NCBI GenBank assembly: GCA_038078755.1
Contig: JBBTSQ010000010.1
Location: 1-16,721, forward strand
Direction: 5' to 3'
DNA from: JBBTSQ01 sp038078755
Lineage (GTDB): Bacteria; Patescibacteriota; Minisyncoccia; Phycocordibacterales; JBAYGS01
DNA: 16,721 nucleotides
Position 1 is the first letter of the stretch; every line of letters begins with the position of its first letter. Below are positions 1 to 5,214 of the stretch, in pieces. Made by a program: the position numbers and the translations under genes. The notes beneath the pieces were generated by a model. The model was not told the DNA's origin, searched no databases, and saw only the letters and a list, made by a program, of their open reading frames with translations.

Positions 1-50
1 AAGTCGTAACAAGGCACGGGTAGCGGAAGCTGCTCGTGGATTATTTCAAA
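1..50 (+). rRNA. rrs: 16S rRNA, 3' end (partial)
   Basis: The window opens with the conserved AAGTCGTAACAAGG of the 16S decoding-site strand. Helix 45 follows as a perfect 10-bp stem (15-24 pairing with 29-38, including two G-U pairs) capped by the GGAA tetraloop at 25-28, the usual KsgA dimethylation target. The tail after helix 45 is unusual: where E. coli reads GGAUCACCUCCUUA, this sequence reads GGATTATTTCAAAT (38-51). The CCUCC anti-Shine-Dalgarno core is absent, and no CCTCC occurs in the following 250 bases. The 3' boundary is approximate because the mature end cannot be placed without that motif. Only the last ~50 bases of the gene are present. Confidence 0.93.
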
Positions 51-63
51 TTGAACAACGTCG

Positions 64-79
64 GTGTACTTCGGTACAT
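64..79 (+). other. UUCG-capped hairpin in the 16S downstream spacer
   Basis: TGTAC-TTCG-GTACA (65-78) with an extra G-U pair at 64/79 forms the extra-stable C(UUCG)G tetraloop hairpin about 15-25 bases beyond the 16S 3' end. It may mark or protect a processing point of the pre-16S transcript, but this is inference. The rest of the spacer to 240 shows no tRNA, 23S or 5S sequence. Confidence 0.6.
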
Positions 80-240
80 TTAGACTGATTGTGTCGATTT
101 TCTGGGTTCCAATTGGACTCGGAAAGGCATACAGATACCGGCCTCACAGGCATTTTGACTCACAGGAAAGACTGCGCGTTAAGGCAAGACTCTTTTAGAT
201 TCTTGGCCGAGGACGGAACAAAAGAAAGAATACAATACTC

Positions 241-268
241 AAAAAACCGCTCAACAGAGCGGTTTTTT
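241..268 (+). terminator. Rho-independent terminator after 16S
   Basis: A perfect 12-bp inverted repeat (241-252 and 257-268) with an AACA loop, bounded by an A-run on the 5' side and a T-run on the 3' side. It ends the 16S transcript about 190 bases after the rRNA and separates it from the promoter at 309. The A/T arms mean it could work in both directions. Confidence 0.85.
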
Positions 269-308
269 GCTGTCCACCGGTTATACACAGAAGTATAGTA
301 GATAATGC

Positions 309-337
309 TTGACAAATATAGTCAAGTATGCTAGGAT
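309..337 (+). promoter_or_regulatory. Strong sigma-70-type promoter
   Basis: TTGACA (309-314), a 17-base spacer, then TAGGAT (332-337) preceded by TGC, making an extended -10. This is the best consensus promoter in the window. The predicted start near 344 gives a leader of about 54 bases before the ATG at 398. Confidence 0.75.
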
Positions 338-397
338 AGTAGGTAGAACATCTGCTACATGAAGTACAGGTGAAATTTCAGAAAGGACGGTAGTTCT

Positions 398-577
398 ATG
401 ACACGGCAATTCGTTCGGAGCCAAAAGACCGGCCGCTTGGTGTCGCCTGAACAGGCACTCGAAGAAGAGCGGGAGATGCGCACAAATGCCAGCCGATACA
501 ATACAATTCGTATGGTGGGTGTCATCCTCGCGTGGATGGTGGTCGTTGGGGGAGTCATCTCGACGATCCTCAAGTAA
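398..577 (+). CDS. Small protein with C-terminal membrane segment (59 aa)
   Basis: I do not recognise a family. The predicted protein starts MTRQFVRSQKTGRLVSPEQA, has a charged, glutamate- and arginine-rich N-terminal half (residues 1-38), and ends in one hydrophobic segment (about 40-58) just before a terminal lysine. It therefore looks like a tail-anchored or single-pass inner-membrane protein with its N-terminus in the cytoplasm. The ATG is preceded by AAAGGA (382-387) at about ten bases, one of the few Shine-Dalgarno-like sites in the window. It is first in a two-gene unit with the 82-aa gene behind it, under the strong promoter at 309-337 and closed by the terminator at 898. The matching architecture of both proteins suggests a shared membrane role. 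Real expression is likely from promoter plus RBS; the function is unknown. Confidence 0.66.
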   Translation: MTRQFVRSQKTGRLVSPEQALEEEREMRTNASRYNTIRMVGVILAWMVVVGGVISTILK

Positions 578-598
578 GTTCAACACTCAAACAAAAAT

Positions 599-616
599 CG
601 CGAGAGTAATCTCGCG
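599..616 (+). other. GNRA hairpin between two small membrane-protein genes
   Basis: CGCGAGA-GTAA-TCTCGCG is a perfect 7-bp stem with a GUAA tetraloop. It lies between the stop at 577 and the next ATG at 633, directly upstream of the AAAGGA site at 619-624. It could stabilise the upstream part of the mRNA after processing or tune translation of the second gene. There is no T-tract, so it is not a terminator. Confidence 0.6.
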
Positions 617-632
617 GGAAAGGAAATTCAGT

Positions 633-881
633 ATGCACCGTTCAACGATTAGCAAAGCAATGGAAAATCGCTCCTCTAGCAATACCCCCCATTCCGGCTT
701 CTGGAAGGATTGGTTCGGAGGACTCGATCCACTCCCGGGCGATGAAAAACTCGGGAAGCAGCCTTCACTGATCGAGTGCTTTAGCACGCTGTCACGGAAA
801 CAGGCCATCGGCATGGTCATTGTCGCTACGTTACTCGGGGGACTTTTCGGTGCTTACCTCTTCTATGGTTTGTCTCTCTGA
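633..881 (+). CDS. Small protein with C-terminal membrane segment (82 aa)
   Basis: The family is not recognised. The protein has a polar, Ser/Thr-rich N-terminus (MHRSTISKAMENRSSS), a middle region with aromatic and Gly/Pro residues (FWKDWFGGLDPLPGDE, about residues 23-38), and one C-terminal hydrophobic helix (about 58-82, AIGMVIVATLLGGLFGAYLF). The topology matches the 59-aa protein encoded just upstream. I chose the ATG at 633 because it follows AAAGGA (619-624) by eight bases and starts after the upstream gene ends. The longer in-frame reading from 486 would overlap that gene and run through the hairpin at 599-616. The gene ends 17 bases before a clear terminator. It is probably the second member of a small membrane-protein operon; its function is unknown. 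Confidence 0.66.
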   Translation: MHRSTISKAMENRSSSNTPHSGFWKDWFGGLDPLPGDEKLGKQPSLIECFSTLSRKQAIGMVIVATLLGGLFGAYLFYGLSL

Positions 882-897
882 AGCACCTGTCCTTCTC

Positions 898-930
898 AAA
901 CGCCGTCCAGGCTTCTGGATGGCGTTTTTT
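898..930 (+). terminator. Rho-independent terminator
   Basis: An 11-bp stem (899-909 pairing with 916-926, one G-U pair) with loop GGCTTC and a run of six T at 925-930. It closes the two-gene unit 398-881. Confidence 0.85.
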
Positions 931-980
931 CATTTGTCCATATTGGTATTAGCTTTGTGAATTTCGAATACCGTCCATTG

Positions 981-1053
981 TGCGCGCACTAGGATTTGAA
1001 CCTAGGACCCCATCAGTATCAGTGATGTGCTCTACCAACTGAGCTATGCGCGC
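981..1053 (-). tRNA. tRNA-Ile (anticodon GAU)
   Basis: Read on the minus strand, this is a complete 73-base cloverleaf: acceptor GCGCGCA/TGCGCGC, D arm GCTC-AGTTGGTA-GAGC, anticodon stem CATCA/TGATG with loop CTGATAC giving anticodon GAT, a 5-base variable loop, and T arm CTAGG-TTCAAAT-CCTAG, with discriminator A. CCA is not encoded (the + strand bases before 981 do not read TGG), so it must be added by the CCA-adding enzyme. tRNA-Ile(GAU) often sits inside rRNA operons between 16S and 23S. Here it lies about 930 bases past the 16S end, on the opposite strand, as a separate unit. Confidence 0.97.
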
Positions 1054-1346
1054 ATTTTTCCCAAGAGCAAAGCGATTGGTTGAAAAATGCAGCGTCCCGG
1101 GGAGTAGTCTCCGCGGGGCCAGCACTTCGCATCAATTTCTAGACCCTTAGCTACAAACAACAGGAGGACTATAGCAAAAAACCAACAAAATGACAACGAT
1201 GAGTGGTGAGCAAATTTACAAAATTCATTGACGCAGGTCTAGTAATATGATAGCGTTCCAGATGGAAGGGTGGGAGTGCAGAGCTTGATTGCTTTGTATA
1301 TCTTACTCACTCTGTTCAGTAAAAAATCAAAGAGAAAGAAAAAGCA
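1054..1346. other. Intergenic stretch with two hairpins
   Basis: I see no gene here. A hairpin with arms 1052-1064 and 1076-1090 (GCATTTTTC/GAAAAATGC plus CCAA/TTGG, with a TT bulge) begins at the tRNA 5' end and could pair the tRNA leader. A second GC-rich imperfect hairpin lies at about 1089-1124 (GGAG-TAGT-CTCC core). TATGAT at 1246-1251 is a possible -10 box for the gene at 1347, but there is no well-spaced -35, so I do not call it as a promoter. Confidence 0.45.
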
Positions 1347-1973
1347 ATGAAAATCATTCGTGACGCAAAGGCTTCGACGCTGACATTGGTTCCAAATGGG
1401 GGGGGTGAACGGAAAGTGATCGCCTCTATTATCAAAAGGCTGAAGTCTGGGGGACTGTTGTCTTACGGAGGTCGCAAGGATGTGGGGAGTGAGGGGTTCT
1501 GTGAGTTACGCTTCCATGTCGGTGCCAAAGAAAAGGAACGTTCGACGACCCATGGTAAAATGACTGTCACTCAGCCGGTGCACGTCGGGGTCATGCAGTT
1601 TATGCTTCGTGGTAGCACCAAAGCTGATAAGCATGAAGTCTCCAGAATTCGTGATTTGTGCTACTGGAGTCGCGGAGGAGGATTGGTCTTCCTTGGCGAC
1701 ACTCGGGTGGAGAAGCAAAAAGCCATCATGGTGATCGGATCGCACTGCGAACGTTGCAAAGCCAATATGATTACTCGCTGTGAATGCGAGTGGGGTGTCT
1801 GTGATGCTTGTGCCAAAAAGTGTAAGCACGAATTCACCCAGGGTGTGGTTCATGGGGGGAAGTCGGGGTCGATTGGTTTTGGTGAATTCTGCACGACGTG
1901 CGGTCGAGCCAATCCGAATCCGACGATGAAGATGGTGAAGATGACGACGTCGGTGATTTTGGTGGCAGCTTAG
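1347..1973 (+). CDS. Cysteine-rich, probably zinc-binding protein (208 aa)
   Basis: I do not recognise a family. The N-terminal ~130 residues have mixed alpha/beta character with no evident motif. Residues 134-185 hold nine cysteines in a zinc-cluster pattern: C134-x2-C137, C145-x-C147, C152-x2-C155, C159-x-H161 and C182-x2-C185. This spacing recalls cross-brace or treble-clef zinc fingers (ZZ/RING-like), but that is only a comparison by eye. The ATG follows an A-rich GAGAAAGAAAAAGCA leader with no GG core. The stop lies 11 bases before a terminator, which supports this frame as the real 3' end. Oddly, the other frame from 1898 to about 1963 encodes a strongly acidic stretch (SESDDEDGEDDD) that looks more like a natural tail than the in-frame MKMVKMTTSVILVAA. 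A frameshift near 1895 is possible. Confidence 0.72.
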   Translation: MKIIRDAKASTLTLVPNGGGERKVIASIIKRLKSGGLLSYGGRKDVGSEGFCELRFHVGAKEKERSTTHGKMTVTQPVHVGVMQFMLRGSTKADKHEVSRIRDLCYWSRGGGLVFLGDTRVEKQKAIMVIGSHCERCKANMITRCECEWGVCDACAKKCKHEFTQGVVHGGKSGSIGFGEFCTTCGRANPNPTMKMVKMTTSVILVAA

Positions 1974-1983
1974 TCGCAAACAA

Positions 1984-2014
1984 GAGCACGACCATTTGGT
2001 ACGGCTCTTTTTCT
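1984..2014 (+). terminator. Rho-independent terminator
   Basis: GAGC (1984-1987) pairs with GCTC (2004-2007), with inner CG/CG and CC/GG pairs around an ATTT loop, followed by TTTTTCT. It closes the cysteine-rich gene. Confidence 0.6.
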
Positions 2015-2022
2015 ATTGTACC

Positions 2023-2091
2023 TGCAGAAGCATCCCCATCCTCTGCCTCGGGGATGCTTCTGCAACGATGGACTGGGTCGGCGGAGCCGAC
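2023..2091 (+). repeat. Two consecutive perfect inverted repeats
   Basis: A 15-bp perfect inverted repeat (2023-2037 TGCAGAAGCATCCCC and 2050-2064, 12-base loop) is followed by a 6-bp hairpin GTCGGC-GGA-GCCGAC (2077-2091). Neither has a T-tract. They lie between a terminator and the pyk promoter, so they would not be transcribed from either neighbour unless there is read-through or a promoter I cannot see. Confidence 0.6.
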
Positions 2092-2151
2092 ATCACTACA
2101 ACAAAGTTTACCCCGATGCTTCGTCCTAGTATTTCGAGGCCAAACTTTATT

Positions 2152-2179
2152 TTGAATTCCTCTCACTCTGTGCTATACT
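2152..2179 (+). promoter_or_regulatory. pyk promoter
   Basis: TTGAAT (2152-2157), a 16-base spacer, then TGC-TATACT (2171-2179), an extended -10. The predicted start is near 2186, giving a ~41-base leader that begins with the hairpin at 2189-2204. Confidence 0.65.
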
Positions 2180-2188
2180 CATTCCCAC

Positions 2189-2204
2189 GAGCCTTTCGAG
2201 GCTC
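2189..2204 (+). promoter_or_regulatory. 5' leader hairpin of pyk
   Basis: GAGCCT-TTCG-AGGCTC, a 6-bp stem with a four-base loop, is followed by ATTTTTAAT. It forms within the first ~20 transcribed bases. It could be a 5' stabilising hairpin or a weak attenuator; the five-T run is short. Confidence 0.5.
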
Positions 2205-2226
2205 ATTTTTAATCCTAAATATTTGT

Positions 2227-3654
2227 ATGATCACTCTCGCAAAGAAAACCAAAATCGTCTGCACCATCGGTCCCGCTACCGAATCTGAACCGGCACTTAC
2301 TGAACTCTTAAAATCAGGTATGAATGTTATGCGCCTCAACTTTTCTCATGGCGATTTTAATGAGCATGGCAACCGTGTGATCAATCTCCGATCGGCGATG
2401 AAAAAGACGGGTATCCCAGCGGCCATCCTCCAAGATTTGGCAGGGCCGAAAATCCGTATCGGTACGTTTAAGACAGATTCAGTGATGCTTGTTGAAGGGA
2501 TGAAATTTACCCTCACTACCGATGCAATCGAGGGCGATGAAACAAAGGTATTTGTAAACTACCCACAGCTTCCAAAAGAGGTGGCAAAGGGACACATTAT
2601 TTTCCTCCACGATGGCAAGAAGAAGCTGGAAGTGCTTGAGGTAAAGGGTAACAATATTATCTGCAAAATTTTGGTGGGTGGAGAGATCAAGGGCAAGCGA
2701 GGGGTCAATCTCCCAGATTCTGATTTGTCTATCTCATCTATCACCGAAAAAGATCGCGCCGATATCGCTTTTGGGTTGAAACACGATGTTGATTTCTTCG
2801 CACTGTCTTTTGTGCGACGACCAGAAGATATTACTGAGCTCCGTGGTATTTTGAATAAAGCAAAATCAAAGGCGGGGATTATTGCCAAGATCGAGACTCC
2901 ACAAGCGGTCAACAACATAGACAAGATTATCGAACTTGCTGATGCGATCATGGTGGCGCGAGGCGATTTGGCGATCGAAATTCCGACTGAAAACGTGCCA
3001 TTGGTTCAAAAAATGATTATCAAAAAGTGCAACGAGGCGGGTAAACCGGTGATTACTGCCACCCAGATGCTCGAGTCGATGATCAAGTCTCCGGTGCCCA
3101 CTCGTGCCGAGGTATCTGATGTGGCCAATGCGATTCTCGATGGTACCGATGCTATTATGCTTTCTGAAGAGACCACCCTCGGTGATTATCCAGTGAAGGC
3201 GGTGGAAGTGATGGTGCGTGTGGCTCGACGAGTGGAAAATGATTTGCTTCACAAACAACTTTTGAATGGTGATCGACGAGCAGATGCGGTGATTTCAGTC
3301 GGACAATCGACGACTCAATCTGCGGTACGTACCGCTGATCGAGTCGGTGCATCATACATTGTGTCACTCACCGAATCTGGCTACAGCTCACGGATGATGT
3401 CTCGACACAAGCCGAGCCAGCCTATCTTGGTGCTCACGCCAAATCAAAAGACATTTAATAAATCAATTTTATCTTTCGGCACCAATCCGGTACTGATCAA
3501 GCGATTTAAAGATTTTACTGAAGTGCTGAAAATTGTGCGGGATTATTGCTTGAAGAATAAGCTAGCGAAAAGAGGGGACAAGGTGGTGATTGCGTCGGGG
3601 ATGCCGTTTGGGAAGGTGATTGAGACCAATATGGTGCTGGTAGAAACCCTATAG
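2227..3654 (+). CDS. pyk: Pyruvate kinase (475 aa)
   Basis: Pyruvate kinase transfers phosphate from phosphoenolpyruvate to ADP, giving pyruvate and ATP, the last glycolytic step in the cytoplasm. Visible motifs are KIVCTIGPAT (9-18), MRLNFSHG (35-42, with the active-site Arg and the Asn/Ser cation ligands), DLAGPKIRIG (70-79), the B domain (about 72-168), IIAKIETPQAV (218-228, catalytic Lys and metal-binding Glu), MVARGDLAIEI (242-252) and TATQMLESM (277-285). The length matches a standard one-chain bacterial enzyme without the extra C-terminal PEP-utiliser domain. I chose ATG 2227 because the family motif starts seven residues later and because the promoter and leader hairpin lie just upstream; the longer reading from 1996 would cross them. 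There is no Shine-Dalgarno site: the ATG is preceded by AAATATTTGT. It is a single-gene unit between its promoter and the terminator at 3671. Confidence 0.97.
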   Translation: MITLAKKTKIVCTIGPATESEPALTELLKSGMNVMRLNFSHGDFNEHGNRVINLRSAMKKTGIPAAILQDLAGPKIRIGTFKTDSVMLVEGMKFTLTTDAIEGDETKVFVNYPQLPKEVAKGHIIFLHDGKKKLEVLEVKGNNIICKILVGGEIKGKRGVNLPDSDLSISSITEKDRADIAFGLKHDVDFFALSFVRRPEDITELRGILNKAKSKAGIIAKIETPQAVNNIDKIIELADAIMVARGDLAIEIPTENVPLVQKMIIKKCNEAGKPVITATQMLESMIKSPVPTRAEVSDVANAILDGTDAIMLSEETTLGDYPVKAVEVMVRVARRVENDLLHKQLLNGDRRADAVISVGQSTTQSAVRTADRVGASYIVSLTESGYSSRMMSRHKPSQPILVLTPNQKTFNKSILSFGTNPVLIKRFKDFTEVLKIVRDYCLKNKLAKRGDKVVIASGMPFGKVIETNMVLVETL

Positions 3655-3670
3655 AAGCTGATAAAATGAT

Positions 3671-3707
3671 AAAAGCCCCGAAATTGCGAAGCAATTTCGG
3701 GGCTTTT
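3671..3707 (+). terminator. Strong bidirectional terminator after pyk
   Basis: A perfect 17-bp stem (3671-3687 and 3691-3707) with a GAA loop, an A-run on the left and a T-run on the right. Confidence 0.9.
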
Positions 3708-3790
3708 CCTTCTGTGATTGTTTGTTGCACATCGGTAGTCTCCTGTCTGTGTTCTGTTGTCTCTTGTCTTTTCATTTGTCCCCACCCCCC

Positions 3791-3832
3791 TTTACGCGCA
3801 AAACCACTAGGGAGTATAATAGGGGTATACCC
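3791..3832 (+). promoter_or_regulatory. Promoter and start-site palindrome of the first pilin gene
   Basis: TTTACG (3791-3796), an 18-base spacer, then a consensus TATAAT (3815-3820). The predicted start falls near 3827, inside the perfect palindrome GGGTATACCC (3823-3832), which is placed like an operator. The leader to the ATG at 3970 is about 140 bases, long for this window. Confidence 0.6.
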
Positions 3833-3873
3833 TATGTAAATAGGTGGTTAATGGAAATTATGAAAGGTCGAGG

Positions 3874-3919
3874 TTCCCTGAAATTTTTGCCCGTAGGGAT
3901 GGTCAAAAATTTCAGGGAA
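3874..3919 (+). repeat. 16-bp perfect inverted repeat in the pilin leader
   Basis: TTCCCTGAAATTTTTG (3874-3889) and its exact complement (3904-3919) flank a 14-base loop that itself contains CCC-GTA-GGG (3890-3898). If transcribed from the TATAAT at 3815, it forms a large hairpin about 50 bases before the pilin start codon. There is no T-tract after it, so it is not a simple terminator. Confidence 0.7.
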
Positions 3920-3969
3920 GCAAAGAACATCAATTATAAACAACAGTTTAAATACAAATTAATTAACTT

Positions 3970-4425
3970 ATGAAAGCAAATAAAGGTTTTACATTGATTG
4001 AACTCTTGGTGGTCATCGCGATCATCGGTATTCTTTCTTCAGTCGTTTTGGCGTCACTTAACACCGCACGCGCAAAGGGTGCTGATGCGGCAATTAAGGC
4101 AAACTTGGCGAATGCACGTGCAGAAGCTGAGATTTTCTATGATAGTCAGACAACTCCAACATATGATGGGGTATGTGCTCTTACAGGAACAAATGTTATC
4201 GGTGATAGTGTAACAGCTGCTGCAACTGCGGGTGGTGCGACATACGCGGTTAGTGATACAGCTAACGTTACGGCAACTGTAGCGGCATGTCATGACACTT
4301 CTGCAGGATGGGCAGCTGCCGCTCCTCTAAAGGCTGGTGGTGCATGGTGTGTTGATTCAACAGGTGTTTCTGCATCAGTAGCGGTTACAGCTCTTGATAC
4401 TGACAGTGATGTAACTTGTAACTAG
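3970..4425 (+). CDS. Type IV pilin-like protein 1 (151 aa)
   Basis: The N-terminus carries a class III signal: a short basic leader MKANKG, then FTLIELLVVIAIIGILSSVVLASL. A prepilin peptidase should cleave between G6 and F7 and methylate F7; the conserved Glu is at mature position 5 (E11). The hydrophobic helix (about 7-30) anchors the precursor and later packs the pilus core. The C-terminal globular part is Ala/Thr/Gly-rich with four cysteines (in VCALTG, AACHD, AWCVD and the final CN) that could form two disulfides. No Shine-Dalgarno site precedes the ATG (AATTAATTAACTT). A terminator follows, so the two pilin genes are separate transcription units. No assembly ATPase, platform protein or peptidase gene is present here. 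It may be a major pilin, a minor pilin or a pseudopilin. Confidence 0.9.
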   Translation: MKANKGFTLIELLVVIAIIGILSSVVLASLNTARAKGADAAIKANLANARAEAEIFYDSQTTPTYDGVCALTGTNVIGDSVTAAATAGGATYAVSDTANVTATVAACHDTSAGWAAAAPLKAGGAWCVDSTGVSASVAVTALDTDSDVTCN

Positions 4426-4445
4426 TCTTTTCTAAATGTTACACA

Positions 4446-4472
4446 AAAAACACCGCCTCGCGCGGTGTTTTT
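4446..4472 (+). terminator. Rho-independent terminator between the pilin genes
   Basis: AAAAACACCGC (4446-4456) pairs with its complement (4462-4472) around a CTCGC loop, ending in TTTTT. Confidence 0.85.
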
Positions 4473-4484
4473 GTTTTTGGACTG

Positions 4485-4493
4485 TGGTACAAT
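4485..4493 (+). promoter_or_regulatory. Extended -10 promoter of the second pilin gene
   Basis: TGG-TACAAT is an extended -10 just past the terminator; I see no good -35. The predicted start near 4500 leaves a leader of about 15 bases (ACAAATATTCTGCAT) with no Shine-Dalgarno sequence. Confidence 0.55.
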
Positions 4494-4514
4494 ATAGACA
4501 CAAATATTCTGCAT

Positions 4515-4985
4515 ATGTCTCGCATCTCTCAATCAAAAGGTTTTACACTCGTTGAATTGCTCGTAGTTATGTCTATCATGACTTTTTTGGCATCAATTGT
4601 GATTACCTCTGTTGGCGCCGCTCGAGCAAAAGGTGCTGATTCAACTATTAAACAAGCGATGAACAATATGCGCGGTCAGGCGAGCCTGATTTATAACGAT
4701 ACGGGTAGTTTTTCTGGTGTGTGTAATAATAGCGATCCTACTCTCGCCTCAGCAATCAGTCAGGTTAATACCTTAAGTGGGGCAACGGGACAATGTAATG
4801 CGGTGTCTACGGAGTGGGCTTTTGCTTCAGCACTGAAAGGAGGTGGATATTGGTGTGTAGATAGTACGAATGTGGGAAGAAGTAAAAATGCTTTGGGAGT
4901 TTCTTATACAGCAGTCATTCCTCCGGATACAGGTACCACTCAAGCTCCTGCGCTCGCAAGTGTGACAGCTACAGCTTGTAATTAA
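4515..4985 (+). CDS. Type IV pilin-like protein 2 (156 aa)
   Basis: A paralogue of the protein encoded just upstream. The leader MSRISQSKG is cleaved before F10, with FTLVELLVVMSIMTFLASIVI as the anchoring helix and Glu at mature position 5. The two proteins share the RAKGAD-x2-IK segment after the helix, the W-A-x(2)-LK-x-GG-x-WCVDST core and a C-terminal CN. This protein also has four cysteines in the globular half (VCNN, QCNA, WCVD, ACN), again allowing two disulfides. The shared core suggests tandem duplication followed by divergence, for example into major and minor subunits, or variants of one pilus. It has its own promoter. The first palindrome of the RAYT element (5161-5191, ending in six T) could terminate this transcript. 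Confidence 0.9.
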   Translation: MSRISQSKGFTLVELLVVMSIMTFLASIVITSVGAARAKGADSTIKQAMNNMRGQASLIYNDTGSFSGVCNNSDPTLASAISQVNTLSGATGQCNAVSTEWAFASALKGGGYWCVDSTNVGRSKNALGVSYTAVIPPDTGTTQAPALASVTATACN

Positions 4986-5081
4986 AAACAGGCTGTGATT
5001 TCTCGGTCTCATCTTAAGAACTCTCTTGCTCTCTTGCTTCTGCTCTTCTATCCTATATACTATTCGTAGGTTGTTCCAAGT

Positions 5082-5142
5082 CACAACCGACGGTTGCACT
5101 CACTAAAGACATTAGTTTTGGAGCTCGCCCCCGTCGGTTGTG
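5082..5142 (+). repeat. 12-bp inverted repeat upstream of the transposase
   Basis: CACAACCGACGG (5082-5093) and its exact complement (5131-5142) enclose a 37-base loop. It lies just before the first flanking palindrome of the transposase gene and may be part of the same mobile element or a stem recognised by the enzyme. There is no second copy on the 3' side. Confidence 0.6.
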
Positions 5143-5160
5143 TCTCGGCGGAACTAAACA

Positions 5161-5191
5161 TTGCGCAAGGACCGTCCTTGCGCAATTTTTT
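5161..5191 (+). repeat. Left flanking palindrome of the RAYT gene, with T-tract
   Basis: TTGCGCAAGGAC-C-GTCCTTGCGCAA (5161-5185) is a perfect 12-bp palindrome around one C, followed by six T. A near-identical copy lies on the other side of the transposase gene (5902-5925). This fits REP-like hairpins bracketing their RAYT. The T-run also makes this copy a plausible terminator for the second pilin gene. GTAG, the tetranucleotide often tied to REP hairpins, occurs at 5193-5196 but on the 3' side. Confidence 0.8.
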
Positions 5192-5199
5192 GGTAGCGA

Positions 5200-5214
5200 T
5201 ATACTCAGGTCATG
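5200..5214 (+). promoter_or_regulatory. Leaderless promoter of the RAYT gene
   Basis: TATACT (5200-5205) is followed by exactly six bases and then ATG (5212), so the predicted transcription start is the A of the start codon. The bases at -35 (TTGCGC, 5178-5183, 16-base spacer) lie in the right arm of the palindrome, so hairpin binding by the enzyme could affect its own promoter (inference). Confidence 0.55.

Noticed and set aside
281..289. TTATACACA here and TTATCCACA at 7219-7227 match the DnaA box; possible origin
   Set aside because: Only two isolated boxes 7 kb apart, no cluster and no dnaA/dnaN nearby. By a rough count about half a match is expected by chance in a window this size.
486..881. 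131-aa reading frame as the full second small gene
   Set aside because: Its first part overlaps the 59-aa gene and crosses the hairpin at 599-616; the internal ATG at 633 has a ribosome site.
1506..1979. Minus-strand 157-aa frame opposite the cysteine-rich gene
   Set aside because: Its His/Arg-rich low-complexity composition is typical of a shadow frame; there is no promoter or ribosome site.
1996..3654. 552-aa pyruvate kinase with N-terminal extension
   Set aside because: The extra 77 codons run through a terminator, two hairpins and the promoter; family homology begins at 2227.
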